DNA of 64,000 nt, from the IMG/VR virus record IMGVR_UViG_3300046753_000522, positions 1 to 64,000 of that record; one strand, 5' to 3'. Positions 1-7,953 of the stretch are shown in pieces; within the stretch, counting starts at the first letter, position 1; every line of letters begins with the position of its first letter. This DNA is from a virus. Below the pieces are notes generated by a model. It saw nothing but the letters and a program-made list of their open reading frames with translations, ran no database searches and was not told the DNA's origin. The position numbers and the translations under genes were made by a program.

Positions 1-28
1 TGACCCCCCCCCCCCTTTCTGCAGGCAT
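1..28. other. Homopolymer C tract at the window edge
   Basis: Twelve consecutive C (4-15) lie just beyond the terminator, reading as G12 on the minus strand. No gene is visible here. The tract could belong to the leader of the next gene downstream, or its length may be uncertain because homopolymers are often misread. Confidence 0.5.
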
Positions 29-58
29 AAAAAACCCCCCACTGTTTCCAGTGGGGGG
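29..58 (-). terminator. Intrinsic terminator after the major capsid gene
   Basis: A perfect 10-bp inverted repeat (CCCCCCACTG at 35-44 and CAGTGGGGGG at 49-58) encloses a 4-base loop. On the minus strand the loop reads GAAA, a GNRA tetraloop, and the stem is followed directly by six T at 34-29. This is a textbook rho-independent terminator for transcription coming out of the capsid gene, whose stop codon is at 138. It probably ends the head-gene transcription unit. Confidence 0.92.
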
Positions 59-137
59 CAAGGTGTCGGGTAAGTTCCGTTTCCGGTTGTTTTTATTATA
101 AATCCTTTGTACTCTGGATCCCGATCTTTTTAGTATC

Positions 138-1508
138 TTACACAGTTACCAGCAGGTTGTCTACGCGGAAGATTCTGTAGTACTGGTTAGTCTTAGGTGC
201 TGCAAGACCGTCAGCAGGAGTGTCACCAACGAAGGGGTTGGATGCCATTCCGTAACGAGTCTTAAACCCGATACGTGGTTGGAAGTCATTCTCGCCAACG
301 GCACGTACCATCTGCAGAGGAACGTATGGGCAGTAGAAAACACCTGCGTCATATGGGTTAGTTCCCTTGTAACCGACAGTTACATAGTCAGCAACCGCAT
401 AGGGGTCGATGTAGACCTTGATGCGACCGTTCAGAACACCAGCAAAAGTGTTACCAGTGTCATCTACTTGCAACTGAGTTGACAGAGCAGGAGCGTAGTC
501 CAGAGTACCAGAGGCAACAAGAGCAGTCGCTACGTCAGAAGAACAGATAACGATGTTACCCTTCCCGCGACGAGTTTCTTTTGCGATTGCGTTGCACTCG
601 CGATCCAGTTGAACCAGCAGACCTTTGAACTTCTCAACAGACCAACGACCATCAGCGTCCGTAGACAGGTCGAAGATTCCAGGAGTGGTGCAGTTTGCAG
701 TTTGAGCACCAGTCTTTGCTTGACTGTTGATAGTACGGATAACCTCACGGTTGATCTCAGCAAGAATCTCTACTGACAAGATGTTAGCGAGTTCTGCTTC
801 AGCGTCCAGACCGTGGATTGCCTTCAGGTCTTGAGCAAGTTCGATGGTGTATTCTGCTTTCAGCGCACGAGACTTGGCAGTTACAGTTGCCTTCTCGATG
901 GTGAAACCCATCTCGCCCCACTCAGTGCCTGTGTTACCCAGTGCTTCTGCATCTTGAGTAGGCATGCCGATACCGAAGTCGTCTACGCGACGGTTGTCTT
1001 CGATCGGAGCAGAGATTCCGTCAAGACCAGAAGGACCACCAGCGTGCGGAGCACCAGCAGTAGCACCAATTGAGTCATTGGGGATACCAGCGTAGGCAGT
1101 TTCTGCTTCTTGGAACAATGCTTCTGAGTCAGGACCAGTACCGTGGTGTGCTTGCATACCACCATTACCATCTTTCTCGCCTTCATAGCGTGACTTCATG
1201 GCGAAGATCAGACCAGTAGGACCAGACATTGGTTGTACACCACAAACATCGTATGCCATCAGGTTAGGCATAGCACGTCGAACGAGACTAATCAGAACGG
1301 GGTTCCAGTTATCTACGTTGCCAGTGTTGTTAGCAGCAGTTTCCATAAGGAAAGACTGTTGACTGCCTTCAGCAATCATCGCCTTCTCTTGGTTTTCAAG
1401 AACAGCAGCAGTTACGTTACGACGATGTCGCTCTTCGATCTTGCCTGCAGTTTCTTCGTTAAGTACTGGACTCCACTTCTGGACCAGTGATTCGTAGTTA
1501 AGTTCCAT
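138..1508 (-). CDS. 23: Major capsid protein, T4 gp23-like
   Basis: The 456-residue protein is the main shell subunit of the phage head (T4 gp23 has 521 residues). The stretch around residues 75-108 (LVRRAMPNLMAYDVCGVQPM, then SGPTGLIFAMKSRYEG) is the signature conserved across T4-like capsids. T4 gp23 loses an N-terminal propeptide to the gp21 protease, which cuts after an L/I-x-E motif. A matching FLME at residues 53-56 is the likely site here and would leave a mature protein of about 400 residues. The ATG follows an AGGAG ribosome site by a normal spacing. It sits last in the order gp20, core proteins, gp21, gp22, gp23 and is followed by the strong terminator at 29-58. A separate vertex protein (gp24) is not present in this window. 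Confidence 0.97.
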   Translation of the reverse strand: MELNYESLVQKWSPVLNEETAGKIEERHRRNVTAAVLENQEKAMIAEGSQQSFLMETAANNTGNVDNWNPVLISLVRRAMPNLMAYDVCGVQPMSGPTGLIFAMKSRYEGEKDGNGGMQAHHGTGPDSEALFQEAETAYAGIPNDSIGATAGAPHAGGPSGLDGISAPIEDNRRVDDFGIGMPTQDAEALGNTGTEWGEMGFTIEKATVTAKSRALKAEYTIELAQDLKAIHGLDAEAELANILSVEILAEINREVIRTINSQAKTGAQTANCTTPGIFDLSTDADGRWSVEKFKGLLVQLDRECNAIAKETRRGKGNIVICSSDVATALVASGTLDYAPALSTQLQVDDTGNTFAGVLNGRIKVYIDPYAVADYVTVGYKGTNPYDAGVFYCPYVPLQMVRAVGENDFQPRIGFKTRYGMASNPFVGDTPADGLAAPKTNQYYRIFRVDNLLVTV

Positions 1509-1526
1509 TTGTTATTCTCCTAAAAC

Positions 1527-2570
1527 TTACTTGGGTTGAGTGTTGCGAATAGCAGTCAGGTATCGTTCCATAGAGGGAGCAACGTCTTCAGTTACTGCGC
1601 CAACAGCATCCTGATCGAGTTGATCTTCTTCTACTTCTTCAGATACGACAGATTGGTTAAAGAACGATTCCTTGACGGTTTCTACCTTGTCACGGAACTG
1701 CTCTTCGGTTTCAAAGTCTAATGATGCTACCAATGCAGTTAACTTCTCTGCTTGAGTGTCAGCAAGGTCACTTACAGACTCGGCGATAATCGCCTCACGC
1801 TGAAGTTCCTCGATCTTCTCAGACATTTGAATTGCATCAGTAGTAGTCTTGTTGAGTGCTTCCTCGAGTTCCTCAACTTGATCAGCGAGGTCGTCGACGA
1901 GGTCAACTTTGGTTTCTGGTACGTCGATGTAAGACTCAACGAACAGGTCTTTCATACCTGTCATAAAGGTCTCAGCGATCTCGGTACGCAGACCGTTGTG
2001 AATGGCGACTTTGTTGTCTTCCATCCACTGCTCAACAACATAGTTAAGGTAGGAATCTACTTTTTCAACAAGGTCAGTGCGATGAGATTCTACTTCCTCA
2101 TCTAACTTCTCTTGATAAGCAGACTCGATCCTCTCCACTTCTTCAGACAGTTTGCTCTTCAGAGTTGCCTCGAAGATCACGGCAGTTTTTGCTTTGAACT
2201 CATCGCTGAGTGTCGCTTCAGACTCAACCAACGCGTCGAGATCTTGGGTGTAAGACACTTCACTTTCGTCAAAGTCTTCATCCAGATCGACGGATTCGCC
2301 CATCAGTTTACCGTAGGCATCAGAAAGGTCTTGCTTCTTCATGCCGTTCAATTTACCGTACATAGCGTTGATCATACCTGCCTTTGTCTTTGGAAGATGT
2401 GAAGGTTCGCTGTTCTTCTTGTCGCCCTTACGTGCTGGCGCTTGAGAAGTGCCATCTGCTGCCTTGTCTACAGACGCAACAGATTGTGCTTCAGCGTTCT
2501 TCATATCATGCCCTTCTTCCACGGAAATTTCACTCTCAGCGTGGAGTTCAGGATTTTCGATGTTATCCAT
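1527..2570 (-). CDS. 22: Prohead scaffold core protein, T4 gp22-like
   Basis: This protein fills the procapsid as the internal scaffold and is then degraded by the gp21 protease. It is highly charged, acidic and lysine-rich, with long helical coiled-coil stretches through the middle and C-terminal half, as expected for a scaffold. I place the start at the ATG at 2570 (MDNIENPELH, 347 residues) because an AAGGAG site lies six bases upstream. The frame stays open to an ATG at 2639, but that start would overlap the protease gene and has no better ribosome site. T4 gp22 is shorter (269 residues). The position between the gp21 and gp23 genes is the T4 arrangement and is the main support for the name. 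Confidence 0.88.
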   Translation of the reverse strand: MDNIENPELHAESEISVEEGHDMKNAEAQSVASVDKAADGTSQAPARKGDKKNSEPSHLPKTKAGMINAMYGKLNGMKKQDLSDAYGKLMGESVDLDEDFDESEVSYTQDLDALVESEATLSDEFKAKTAVIFEATLKSKLSEEVERIESAYQEKLDEEVESHRTDLVEKVDSYLNYVVEQWMEDNKVAIHNGLRTEIAETFMTGMKDLFVESYIDVPETKVDLVDDLADQVEELEEALNKTTTDAIQMSEKIEELQREAIIAESVSDLADTQAEKLTALVASLDFETEEQFRDKVETVKESFFNQSVVSEEVEEDQLDQDAVGAVTEDVAPSMERYLTAIRNTQPK

Positions 2571-2580
2571 ATTGGACTCC

Positions 2581-3240
2581 TTAAAAGGTTCTCTTAATAG
2601 ATGAGAGGAAATTTTTGAACTCCCGTGCCTGATCCTCATAAGAGTATTCAGGAGAAGTTATGATTTCAGTCTCTTGTTCTTCACATATCTCTTGAGCGGT
2701 AAGTACGCCATTGTCCCAGACCCAATCTACACCTTCCATGATACCATTAACAAATGCTCCTGGTGCGGATGGATCTTGCACGATGTCAACCGTGCTGAGG
2801 ACAAAGTCGTCTTTGACATACATGGATCCACCACGCTGCTCAAGACTACCCATTCCACGAGTTGAGACACCAAGGTTGACACCACCCTCAAGGAGACCTT
2901 TTACAATCTTACCCATAGGAGTGTCTAGTATTGATGCCTTTCCGACCACATCATTGCCCTCAAAGTGGAGGTCAGTGATAAGGTGCGAAACTTTGTCGAG
3001 GTTGACGGTTGGACCTTCAGGGTGGTTCAACTCGCCTACTGCTCGATTCTTTGATACTTGCTCATCAACATACTTTGCTACTGCGTTCTCCATGATCTTG
3101 CGAGGATAAACGCGACCGTTGCGATTCTTCTGCTCTGCTTGAGCAAAGACGCCTTCAATGACATAAGACTTCTCACCGTTCTTATTTTTCTCGACAATGC
3201 ATTGTACATTGTTCTCATTGAATTCTGCGATAAGTTTCAT
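2581..3240 (-). CDS. 21: Prohead maturation protease, T4 gp21-like
   Basis: This is the serine protease that cleaves scaffold and capsid proteins inside the prohead (T4 gp21, assemblin-like fold). The 219-residue length matches T4 gp21 (212). His73 in GELNHPEG and Ser126 in LGVSTRGMG are in the conserved contexts of the catalytic His and Ser. KNRNGRVYPR at 38-47 is another family hallmark. The start codon overlaps the stop of the upstream 69-residue gene, so the two are probably translationally coupled. The gene lies just before the scaffold and capsid genes, its expected substrates. Confidence 0.94.
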   Translation of the reverse strand: MKLIAEFNENNVQCIVEKNKNGEKSYVIEGVFAQAEQKNRNGRVYPRKIMENAVAKYVDEQVSKNRAVGELNHPEGPTVNLDKVSHLITDLHFEGNDVVGKASILDTPMGKIVKGLLEGGVNLGVSTRGMGSLEQRGGSMYVKDDFVLSTVDIVQDPSAPGAFVNGIMEGVDWVWDNGVLTAQEICEEQETEIITSPEYSYEDQAREFKNFLSSIKRTF

Positions 3241-3446
3241 GTAAGTTCCTTGATGGCAGTATCGATTGACTTTTTTGCGTCCCTTGCATTACGAAACTTG
3301 TCGAGGTAATCACCATCAATGTAGGCATGGTAACCCCGAGAGTCTTTAGAGATTTCCCACTTGACCCTTTTGGTTCTACCAGAGTCAACAGGCGTTCCCT
3401 TTATTCTCGTTCTAGTTCTTTCTCGTAATGCGCGAAATGCAATCAT
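3237..3446 (-). CDS. Small basic protein between core and protease genes
   Basis: This 69-residue protein is strongly basic in its first half (Arg- and Lys-rich around residues 5-30). I do not recognise the family. By position it occupies the gp67/gp68 slot between portal and protease genes, so it may be a small prohead-core component, but no sequence signature proves that. It overlaps the start of gp21. The late-promoter-like TATAAATA at 3453-3460 ends only six bases before the ATG, so a transcript from it would have almost no leader. No strong ribosome site is visible. Confidence 0.7.
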   Translation of the reverse strand: MIAFRALRERTRTRIKGTPVDSGRTKRVKWEISKDSRGYHAYIDGDYLDKFRNARDAKKSIDTAIKELT

Positions 3447-3452
3447 AGTCTT

Positions 3453-3460
3453 TATTTATA
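3453..3460 (-). promoter_or_regulatory. T4-type late promoter core TATAAATA
   Basis: The minus strand reads GTATAAATA immediately after the stop codon of the acidic core protein. It is an exact match to the T4 late promoter core read by gp55-programmed RNA polymerase. It could drive gp21, gp22 and gp23. It lies too close to the 69-residue gene for a normal leader on that gene. Confidence 0.6.
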
Positions 3461-3871
3461 CTATTCCGTTTCTTCTAATTCATCTTCTTCAGCAAAGATT
3501 TCGTCAACCTCTGCCTGGATTTCCTCATCAGAAATATCAAGATCGACATCTTCATCGTCCATCTCGTCTACGACCTCACCCTCATCGTCCATTTCCATAT
3601 CAGGATCGGTATTCTCTCCGTCAAAGGGTTCGGGTTCAGGTGCGCCATTGAATACCGTGTCCGCAATTGCGATCTTTTCTGCATCAAGTGCAGCATCAAC
3701 CTTTTGTGCCAGCAGGTCGGCAAGTTCTTTCCCGCCCCGAGTAAGGTCGCCACTACCGATAGAACCGACAAGGTCTTCAACAGAGACAACAACAGGGTCT
3801 TGGGTTACGTTGGCATGTGGGTTCATCTCTACTTCTGGGACTGTTCCCTGTTCCATAATTTCTTCACTCAT
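3461..3871 (-). CDS. Acidic prohead core protein (gp67/gp68 position)
   Basis: The protein has 136 residues and is extremely acidic, with the last 55 residues almost a run of Asp and Glu. A helical segment at about residues 30-75 (EDLVGSIGSGDLTRGGKELA and onward) resembles small core proteins I associate with cyanophage-type T4-like phages. T4 places the acidic gp67 and then gp68 between portal and protease genes, and this gene is in the same place. A role as a proteolysed internal core protein is an inference from position and charge. Confidence 0.72.
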   Translation of the reverse strand: MSEEIMEQGTVPEVEMNPHANVTQDPVVVSVEDLVGSIGSGDLTRGGKELADLLAQKVDAALDAEKIAIADTVFNGAPEPEPFDGENTDPDMEMDDEGEVVDEMDDEDVDLDISDEEIQAEVDEIFAEEDELEETE

Positions 3872-3874
3872 TAT

Positions 3875-5467
3875 CTACTCCTTTGCATTATCGTCATGGT
3901 CGTCAGGATTAACTTCTCCCGACTCAATTTCTTTCTTCATTTGACGGTTCATTGCATCAATCTCTTCCTTATTGAACCGGAAGATTTTCTGCATCACCCA
4001 ATCTTTAGATAGGTACTCTCCAACATACTGTGCTGCCTGATCCATTACATTCAGTCTCTCACGGAATACTTCAGCATCCTTCAGTTCAGTATAGTGGTTG
4101 TCCTTATAGAAGTCTACCATAATTTTGTTGTGGAACAACTCCAACCAGTCACTGTCAGTAATGATACCTTTGAGGATCAACTGCTGTCGTAGTGGTTGTA
4201 GAAGCACCTTTGCAAAACGCAATCTCAATCGAGTGATAAACTTCTGGAACTTAATTTCTTCTCGGTTTATCTCAGTAGCACGACCAAGAGAGTATGCTTG
4301 CTCCTGCTCAAGGCGAGACACAGGTACGTTGAGTGCCTGATACACCTTGCGCTGGAAGTATTTGATATCGTCGATCTCACCGAGGTTCTGACCGCCTGGA
4401 AGCGTAGTCACTTCAGTACCACGACCACCTTCACGACGAGGCAACCAGAAGTCGTCAAGCATGGACATATGCTTACGAGTGTCCTTCAGTTCGCCCGTGC
4501 TGTTATCATACACCAACTTGTTTCGGTATCGCGACATCAGTGTGTTGACGTATGCTTCTGCCTTACCCTTGGGCAAGTTACCAACGTCGACATAAAAGAT
4601 ACGACGTTCGGGAGCACGTGCCAGACGGTAGATGATCAACGAGTCTTCCATCATACGCAACTGGTTAATAGGGCGCAGTGCCTTCTGTAGATGAGAGATG
4701 ACCTTTGACTTCATCTCGTCGAGCAGACCAGAGGTTACATAGACCACTGAGTCGTTGCTCAACTTGACAGCAGTGTTAGTGTTCTGTGCTGCTGCTACTC
4801 CACCTGGACCACATCCACCTGCATTCTCTGCATAGATGTAGAACTCTTCAACCGTATGTACTATCTTGACGCCAGTCTCTTTATCCTTCTTCTTCTTTAC
4901 ATTCTTGACCTTACGGATCTTGACTGAGTCGATGTAGCGGATTTCTTTCAGACCTTGCTTCGGGTTATCTTCCTCGATTACAAGGTGGTGGTACAGACGA
5001 CCGTCGATGTACCAGTTACGGAACATGTCGTGTGCCCTTTCTTCGAACGACAGCATTTTACGGATGTTCTTGAATTCTTCCTCAACCTTCTTTTTAATTG
5101 AAGATGAGATTTCCACTGCGTCAAGGTTTAGTTTGACGAGTGGCATTAGAGATTCTTGTGGGTTGACAATTGCTTCGTTAACAATCTCTTCGATTGCCAT
5201 GTCCACTTCTGGGTGAACCGCAACTGCTCTGTATTTGCGAATTAGATCTGCCTGATCTTTGATTTGGAGATCAGCATAGATGTCCATGTATGTACCATAG
5301 TGGTACGATGGGGACGTAACATAACCAGCGCCATCATCATCTGTGGGAGCAACAACCGAAGCATCCTTTACAGGTTCAATTGCTTCTTGGTCTTTCTTTG
5401 CTCGCCTAATCTCAAAACCAAATATCTTCAAATTCTTTCCGACGTTTGGGTTACTGATTTCTGCCAT
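3875..5467 (-). CDS. 20: Portal vertex protein, T4 gp20-like
   Basis: The portal is a dodecameric ring at one vertex of the head, through which DNA enters and to which the neck attaches. The length of 530 residues is almost that of T4 gp20 (524). Family segments visible include YADLQIKDQADLIRKYR near residue 65, the IDGRLYHH motif near 150, LMEDSLIIYRLARAPERRIF in the region near 270-290 and the EINREEIKFQKFI segment near 400. The C-terminal tail is acidic. The gene precedes the core, protease, scaffold and capsid genes in one block, and a GC-rich hairpin lies between it and the tail-tube gene. Confidence 0.96.
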   Translation of the reverse strand: MAEISNPNVGKNLKIFGFEIRRAKKDQEAIEPVKDASVVAPTDDDGAGYVTSPSYHYGTYMDIYADLQIKDQADLIRKYRAVAVHPEVDMAIEEIVNEAIVNPQESLMPLVKLNLDAVEISSSIKKKVEEEFKNIRKMLSFEERAHDMFRNWYIDGRLYHHLVIEEDNPKQGLKEIRYIDSVKIRKVKNVKKKKDKETGVKIVHTVEEFYIYAENAGGCGPGGVAAAQNTNTAVKLSNDSVVYVTSGLLDEMKSKVISHLQKALRPINQLRMMEDSLIIYRLARAPERRIFYVDVGNLPKGKAEAYVNTLMSRYRNKLVYDNSTGELKDTRKHMSMLDDFWLPRREGGRGTEVTTLPGGQNLGEIDDIKYFQRKVYQALNVPVSRLEQEQAYSLGRATEINREEIKFQKFITRLRLRFAKVLLQPLRQQLILKGIITDSDWLELFHNKIMVDFYKDNHYTELKDAEVFRERLNVMDQAAQYVGEYLSKDWVMQKIFRFNKEEIDAMNRQMKKEIESGEVNPDDHDDNAKE

Positions 5468-5492
5468 TAGGAATTACCTTGTTAGTGAAATT

Positions 5493-5516
5493 GGGGAGGA
5501 GGTTTCCCCCCTCCCC
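5493..5516 (-). terminator. GC-rich hairpin between tube and portal genes
   Basis: GGGGAGGAGG (5493-5502) pairs with CCCCCTCCCC (5507-5516) with one A-C mismatch. On the minus strand the loop reads GAAA, as in the terminator at 29-58. The following bases (AATTTCAC) hold only a short T run, so this is probably a partial terminator or an RNA stability element that lowers portal relative to tube expression. Confidence 0.5.
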
Positions 5517-5532
5517 AGTACTTATACCACCA

Positions 5533-6078
5533 TTAGTTGGTGTTATCGTTGACCCAGTAATCGTATTCGATTGTAACCTGGAACTGCTCGATTTCGCCAA
5601 CCTGCGCGAAGTCGAGGTCGATAGCAGCAACGTTGGTCGGAAAAGCATTACGCAGGAAATAAGTCATTACCTGCTTGCCCTTCTGATCCAACTGGTGTAC
5701 TTCGATGTTTGACGCATAGCGTCCGAGACCCGAGTTGTTTGACTGCTCGCCTTCGTTACCGATATGGGTGTTCAGTCCGTCCATCCATTTTTCGAATGCA
5801 CTTCGAACAGCGAAGTCCGTATCGTTATAGACGGTGATCGTCCAAGGTTCGAAGGTACGGTCACCTGCTAACTTAACGATTCGTCCACGGAAGGGTACTT
5901 CAACCAGACCAATGATTGACGCGGGCAACTGTGCACTACGACACATGAAACTCGTGATTTCGGTATCACCACCTGCATAACCAGGGAAGGTGACATCGAC
6001 AGAGAACATGTTGGAGCGTGCACCGCCACCAGTCAGTTTGCTTCGGAAATCGTCGACTCTAATTGGAACTTGTGCCAT
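5533..6078 (-). CDS. 19: Tail tube protein, T4 gp19-like
   Basis: This is the subunit of the inner tail tube through which DNA passes, polymerised on the baseplate and surrounded by the sheath. The 181-residue length compares with 163 in T4 gp19. The opening (VDDFRSKLTGGGARSNMFSV), the FMCRSAQLPAS motif and the 'FEPWTITVYNDTDF' segment are typical of gp19-like tubes in marine T4-like phages. It lies directly downstream of the sheath gene with a 14-base gap, as in T4. Confidence 0.95.
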   Translation of the reverse strand: MAQVPIRVDDFRSKLTGGGARSNMFSVDVTFPGYAGGDTEITSFMCRSAQLPASIIGLVEVPFRGRIVKLAGDRTFEPWTITVYNDTDFAVRSAFEKWMDGLNTHIGNEGEQSNNSGLGRYASNIEVHQLDQKGKQVMTYFLRNAFPTNVAAIDLDFAQVGEIEQFQVTIEYDYWVNDNTN

Positions 6079-6092
6079 TTTTCAATTCTCCT

Positions 6093-7871
6093 TTAGAAGT
6101 TGACTCGCTGAACGATCTCTTCAAAGTCTGCACCAGTACGTGTTGCCACGAAGTTCAGAGTGATGAAGTTGATAGAACGTGCGGGTTTGACGAAAATCGT
6201 AGCAACCATCTCGTTACGATCGATGACTTCAGGTGTGTTGTTCTGCTCATCACACTGTACAAAGAAGTCTTGAATACCACGACGACCTTGAATCTCGCGA
6301 AGGAGCGGTTCAACAATACCTACGAACTCGGAGCGAGTAAACTCGTCGTTGAATTCGAACAGGAAGTTACGAGCAGCAACAGAGATAGACTTCTCGAGGG
6401 CAAGGAACAAACGACGGACGTTGATGCGATCAAACGCAGACGGACGCGCTAGTTTAGTCTTGTCTCCCCACAGAAGCATACCACGACCAGCATATTGGAT
6501 AATCGGGTTTACGCCCTTCTTATACAATTCGTCTCGGTCTGCTTTACGGGCATTGTATGCCAAGTTTGTTGCACCGAAATACTCACCACGTCGCTCACCA
6601 GCAGGTGAGTACCACGGACCGTAGTTGTAATCGGTTGCCGCCATAATACCAGCAGTGGTAGAGGCAGCGGGAATGTAGATGTAGTTGTCATTGTACTTGT
6701 CGTAAACACGCAAGTAGTTATTGTCAACCGCCAAGTAGGAGGACGCCGAGAAACGATTGGTCGTTGCCAGAGTATCCTGTACAGGGTTGATTGAACCAAC
6801 TACAGCACTACGGTTAGGTGACGCAACTGCCAGACAATCCTTACGGATAGTAGCAGCAATGCTGGTCAGGTCATTTACAATCGTAACCTGATCATCGGGG
6901 TCGTTGAAACCAGGAGCGATCAACATTGAGACGTCAAGAGTTTCTGCGTCTTCAAAGTTATCCCAACCGATCATGTAGTCGCCTACGTCGAGTGCTTGGT
7001 GATCTTGTCCACCGCCCAAAGTAATTGCTGCGGAGTCAGCGGACCACGATACGTTGTCAGCATAGTTTGTTGTTCCAGTGATAGAAGGTGCACTACCCCA
7101 GTTATCGCCATTGGCGAAGTTATCTGAGTCGTACTTACCAAACCAAAGGAAATTAGAGAAACCATTTAGTACGTTGGGGAGATAGTTCTCGCCACCGTCT
7201 ACAGTCTTCGCTCCTTTGGCGACTGAAACGTATGAGAAAGTTTCCAGAACAGTATTCTTAGTGCCAGAGATCAAACCGTTCTCGTCAATGATAGCGACGT
7301 GAGTCTCATCGTTCAATACTGTTCCAGGTTGATTTTTCGCCCATTCGGAAGTTCCAGGAATTGCGTCGAACTTGTCGGCGTATTCCCAATTATCCCATGC
7401 TACAATGGTGTTTGCTGATTCTGCGCTTTCGCCAGACTCAATTGCAAACATAGCAACTTTGATAGAACTCCCAACCAGTCCAGGGTACTTTGCTACGAAC
7501 ATATGAAGAATGCTTTGAGATTCAAAGTCCTCTTCGTTCTTTACAAGCAAACCACCACCGCCTGATGTGGCGTTGAGTGCAGAGTCACCAGTTATTTGAC
7601 CCGTAGGAACTGTCCTGTTGACTATCAAATTTCCTGAATAACGAAGAAACTGTGCTGCGGAGAAATAGTCCACTGCTCGTTCTTCATCAGGAACGCCAAA
7701 CACAGAAGCAAGTTGCTCCTCAGTTTGGACGATAGTCGGAACATCCACGGGACCCCATTTGAATTGCCCAACATATCCCGAAAGAGAGGTGTCGACGTTC
7801 GGGACTACAGGAGTCAGGTCGAATTCTCGGACGATGATTGCAGGAGACAATGAAGGTGCTGTTAATGCCAT
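6093..7871 (-). CDS. 18: Contractile tail sheath protein, T4 gp18-like
   Basis: The sheath subunit contracts to drive the tube into the host envelope. The 592 residues compare with 659 in T4 gp18. The N-terminus (PSLSPAIIVREFDLTPVVPN) and the C-terminal domain (from about residue 470, with INVRRLFLALEKSISVAARN and ATIFVKPARSINFITLNFVA) are strongly conserved sheath segments. The central part is the variable, surface-exposed region. An AGAGGAT ribosome site precedes the ATG. A TATAAATA late promoter lies 73 bases upstream, which suggests independent high-level late expression of sheath and tube. Confidence 0.96.
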   Translation of the reverse strand: MALTAPSLSPAIIVREFDLTPVVPNVDTSLSGYVGQFKWGPVDVPTIVQTEEQLASVFGVPDEERAVDYFSAAQFLRYSGNLIVNRTVPTGQITGDSALNATSGGGGLLVKNEEDFESQSILHMFVAKYPGLVGSSIKVAMFAIESGESAESANTIVAWDNWEYADKFDAIPGTSEWAKNQPGTVLNDETHVAIIDENGLISGTKNTVLETFSYVSVAKGAKTVDGGENYLPNVLNGFSNFLWFGKYDSDNFANGDNWGSAPSITGTTNYADNVSWSADSAAITLGGGQDHQALDVGDYMIGWDNFEDAETLDVSMLIAPGFNDPDDQVTIVNDLTSIAATIRKDCLAVASPNRSAVVGSINPVQDTLATTNRFSASSYLAVDNNYLRVYDKYNDNYIYIPAASTTAGIMAATDYNYGPWYSPAGERRGEYFGATNLAYNARKADRDELYKKGVNPIIQYAGRGMLLWGDKTKLARPSAFDRINVRRLFLALEKSISVAARNFLFEFNDEFTRSEFVGIVEPLLREIQGRRGIQDFFVQCDEQNNTPEVIDRNEMVATIFVKPARSINFITLNFVATRTGADFEEIVQRVNF

Positions 7872-7943
7872 CTTGTTATCCTCTTATCGATTAGATATTA
7901 TATGATTCATTATAAGGTCGACACCAGAGTGTTCAATACCCAT

Positions 7944-7951
7944 TATTTATA
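7944..7951 (-). promoter_or_regulatory. Late promoter TATAAATA before the sheath gene
   Basis: An exact T4 late promoter core lies in the 82-base gap between the terminase stop (7954) and the sheath start (7871), giving a leader of about 65 bases. Placement in a real intergenic gap before a highly expressed virion gene makes this one of the most credible promoters in the window. Confidence 0.8.
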
Positions 7952-7953
7952 AG

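Noticed and set aside
1233-1490. Open frames on the plus strand opposite the capsid and many other genes
   Set aside because: They lie wholly within well-supported minus-strand genes, show no family resemblance and lack ribosome sites. They are by-products of the coding strand.
2571-2639. Longer gp22 starting at the ATG at 2639
   Set aside because: It would overlap the protease gene by about 60 bases. The ATG at 2570 has a strong AAGGAG site at the right spacing and a natural scaffold N-terminus.
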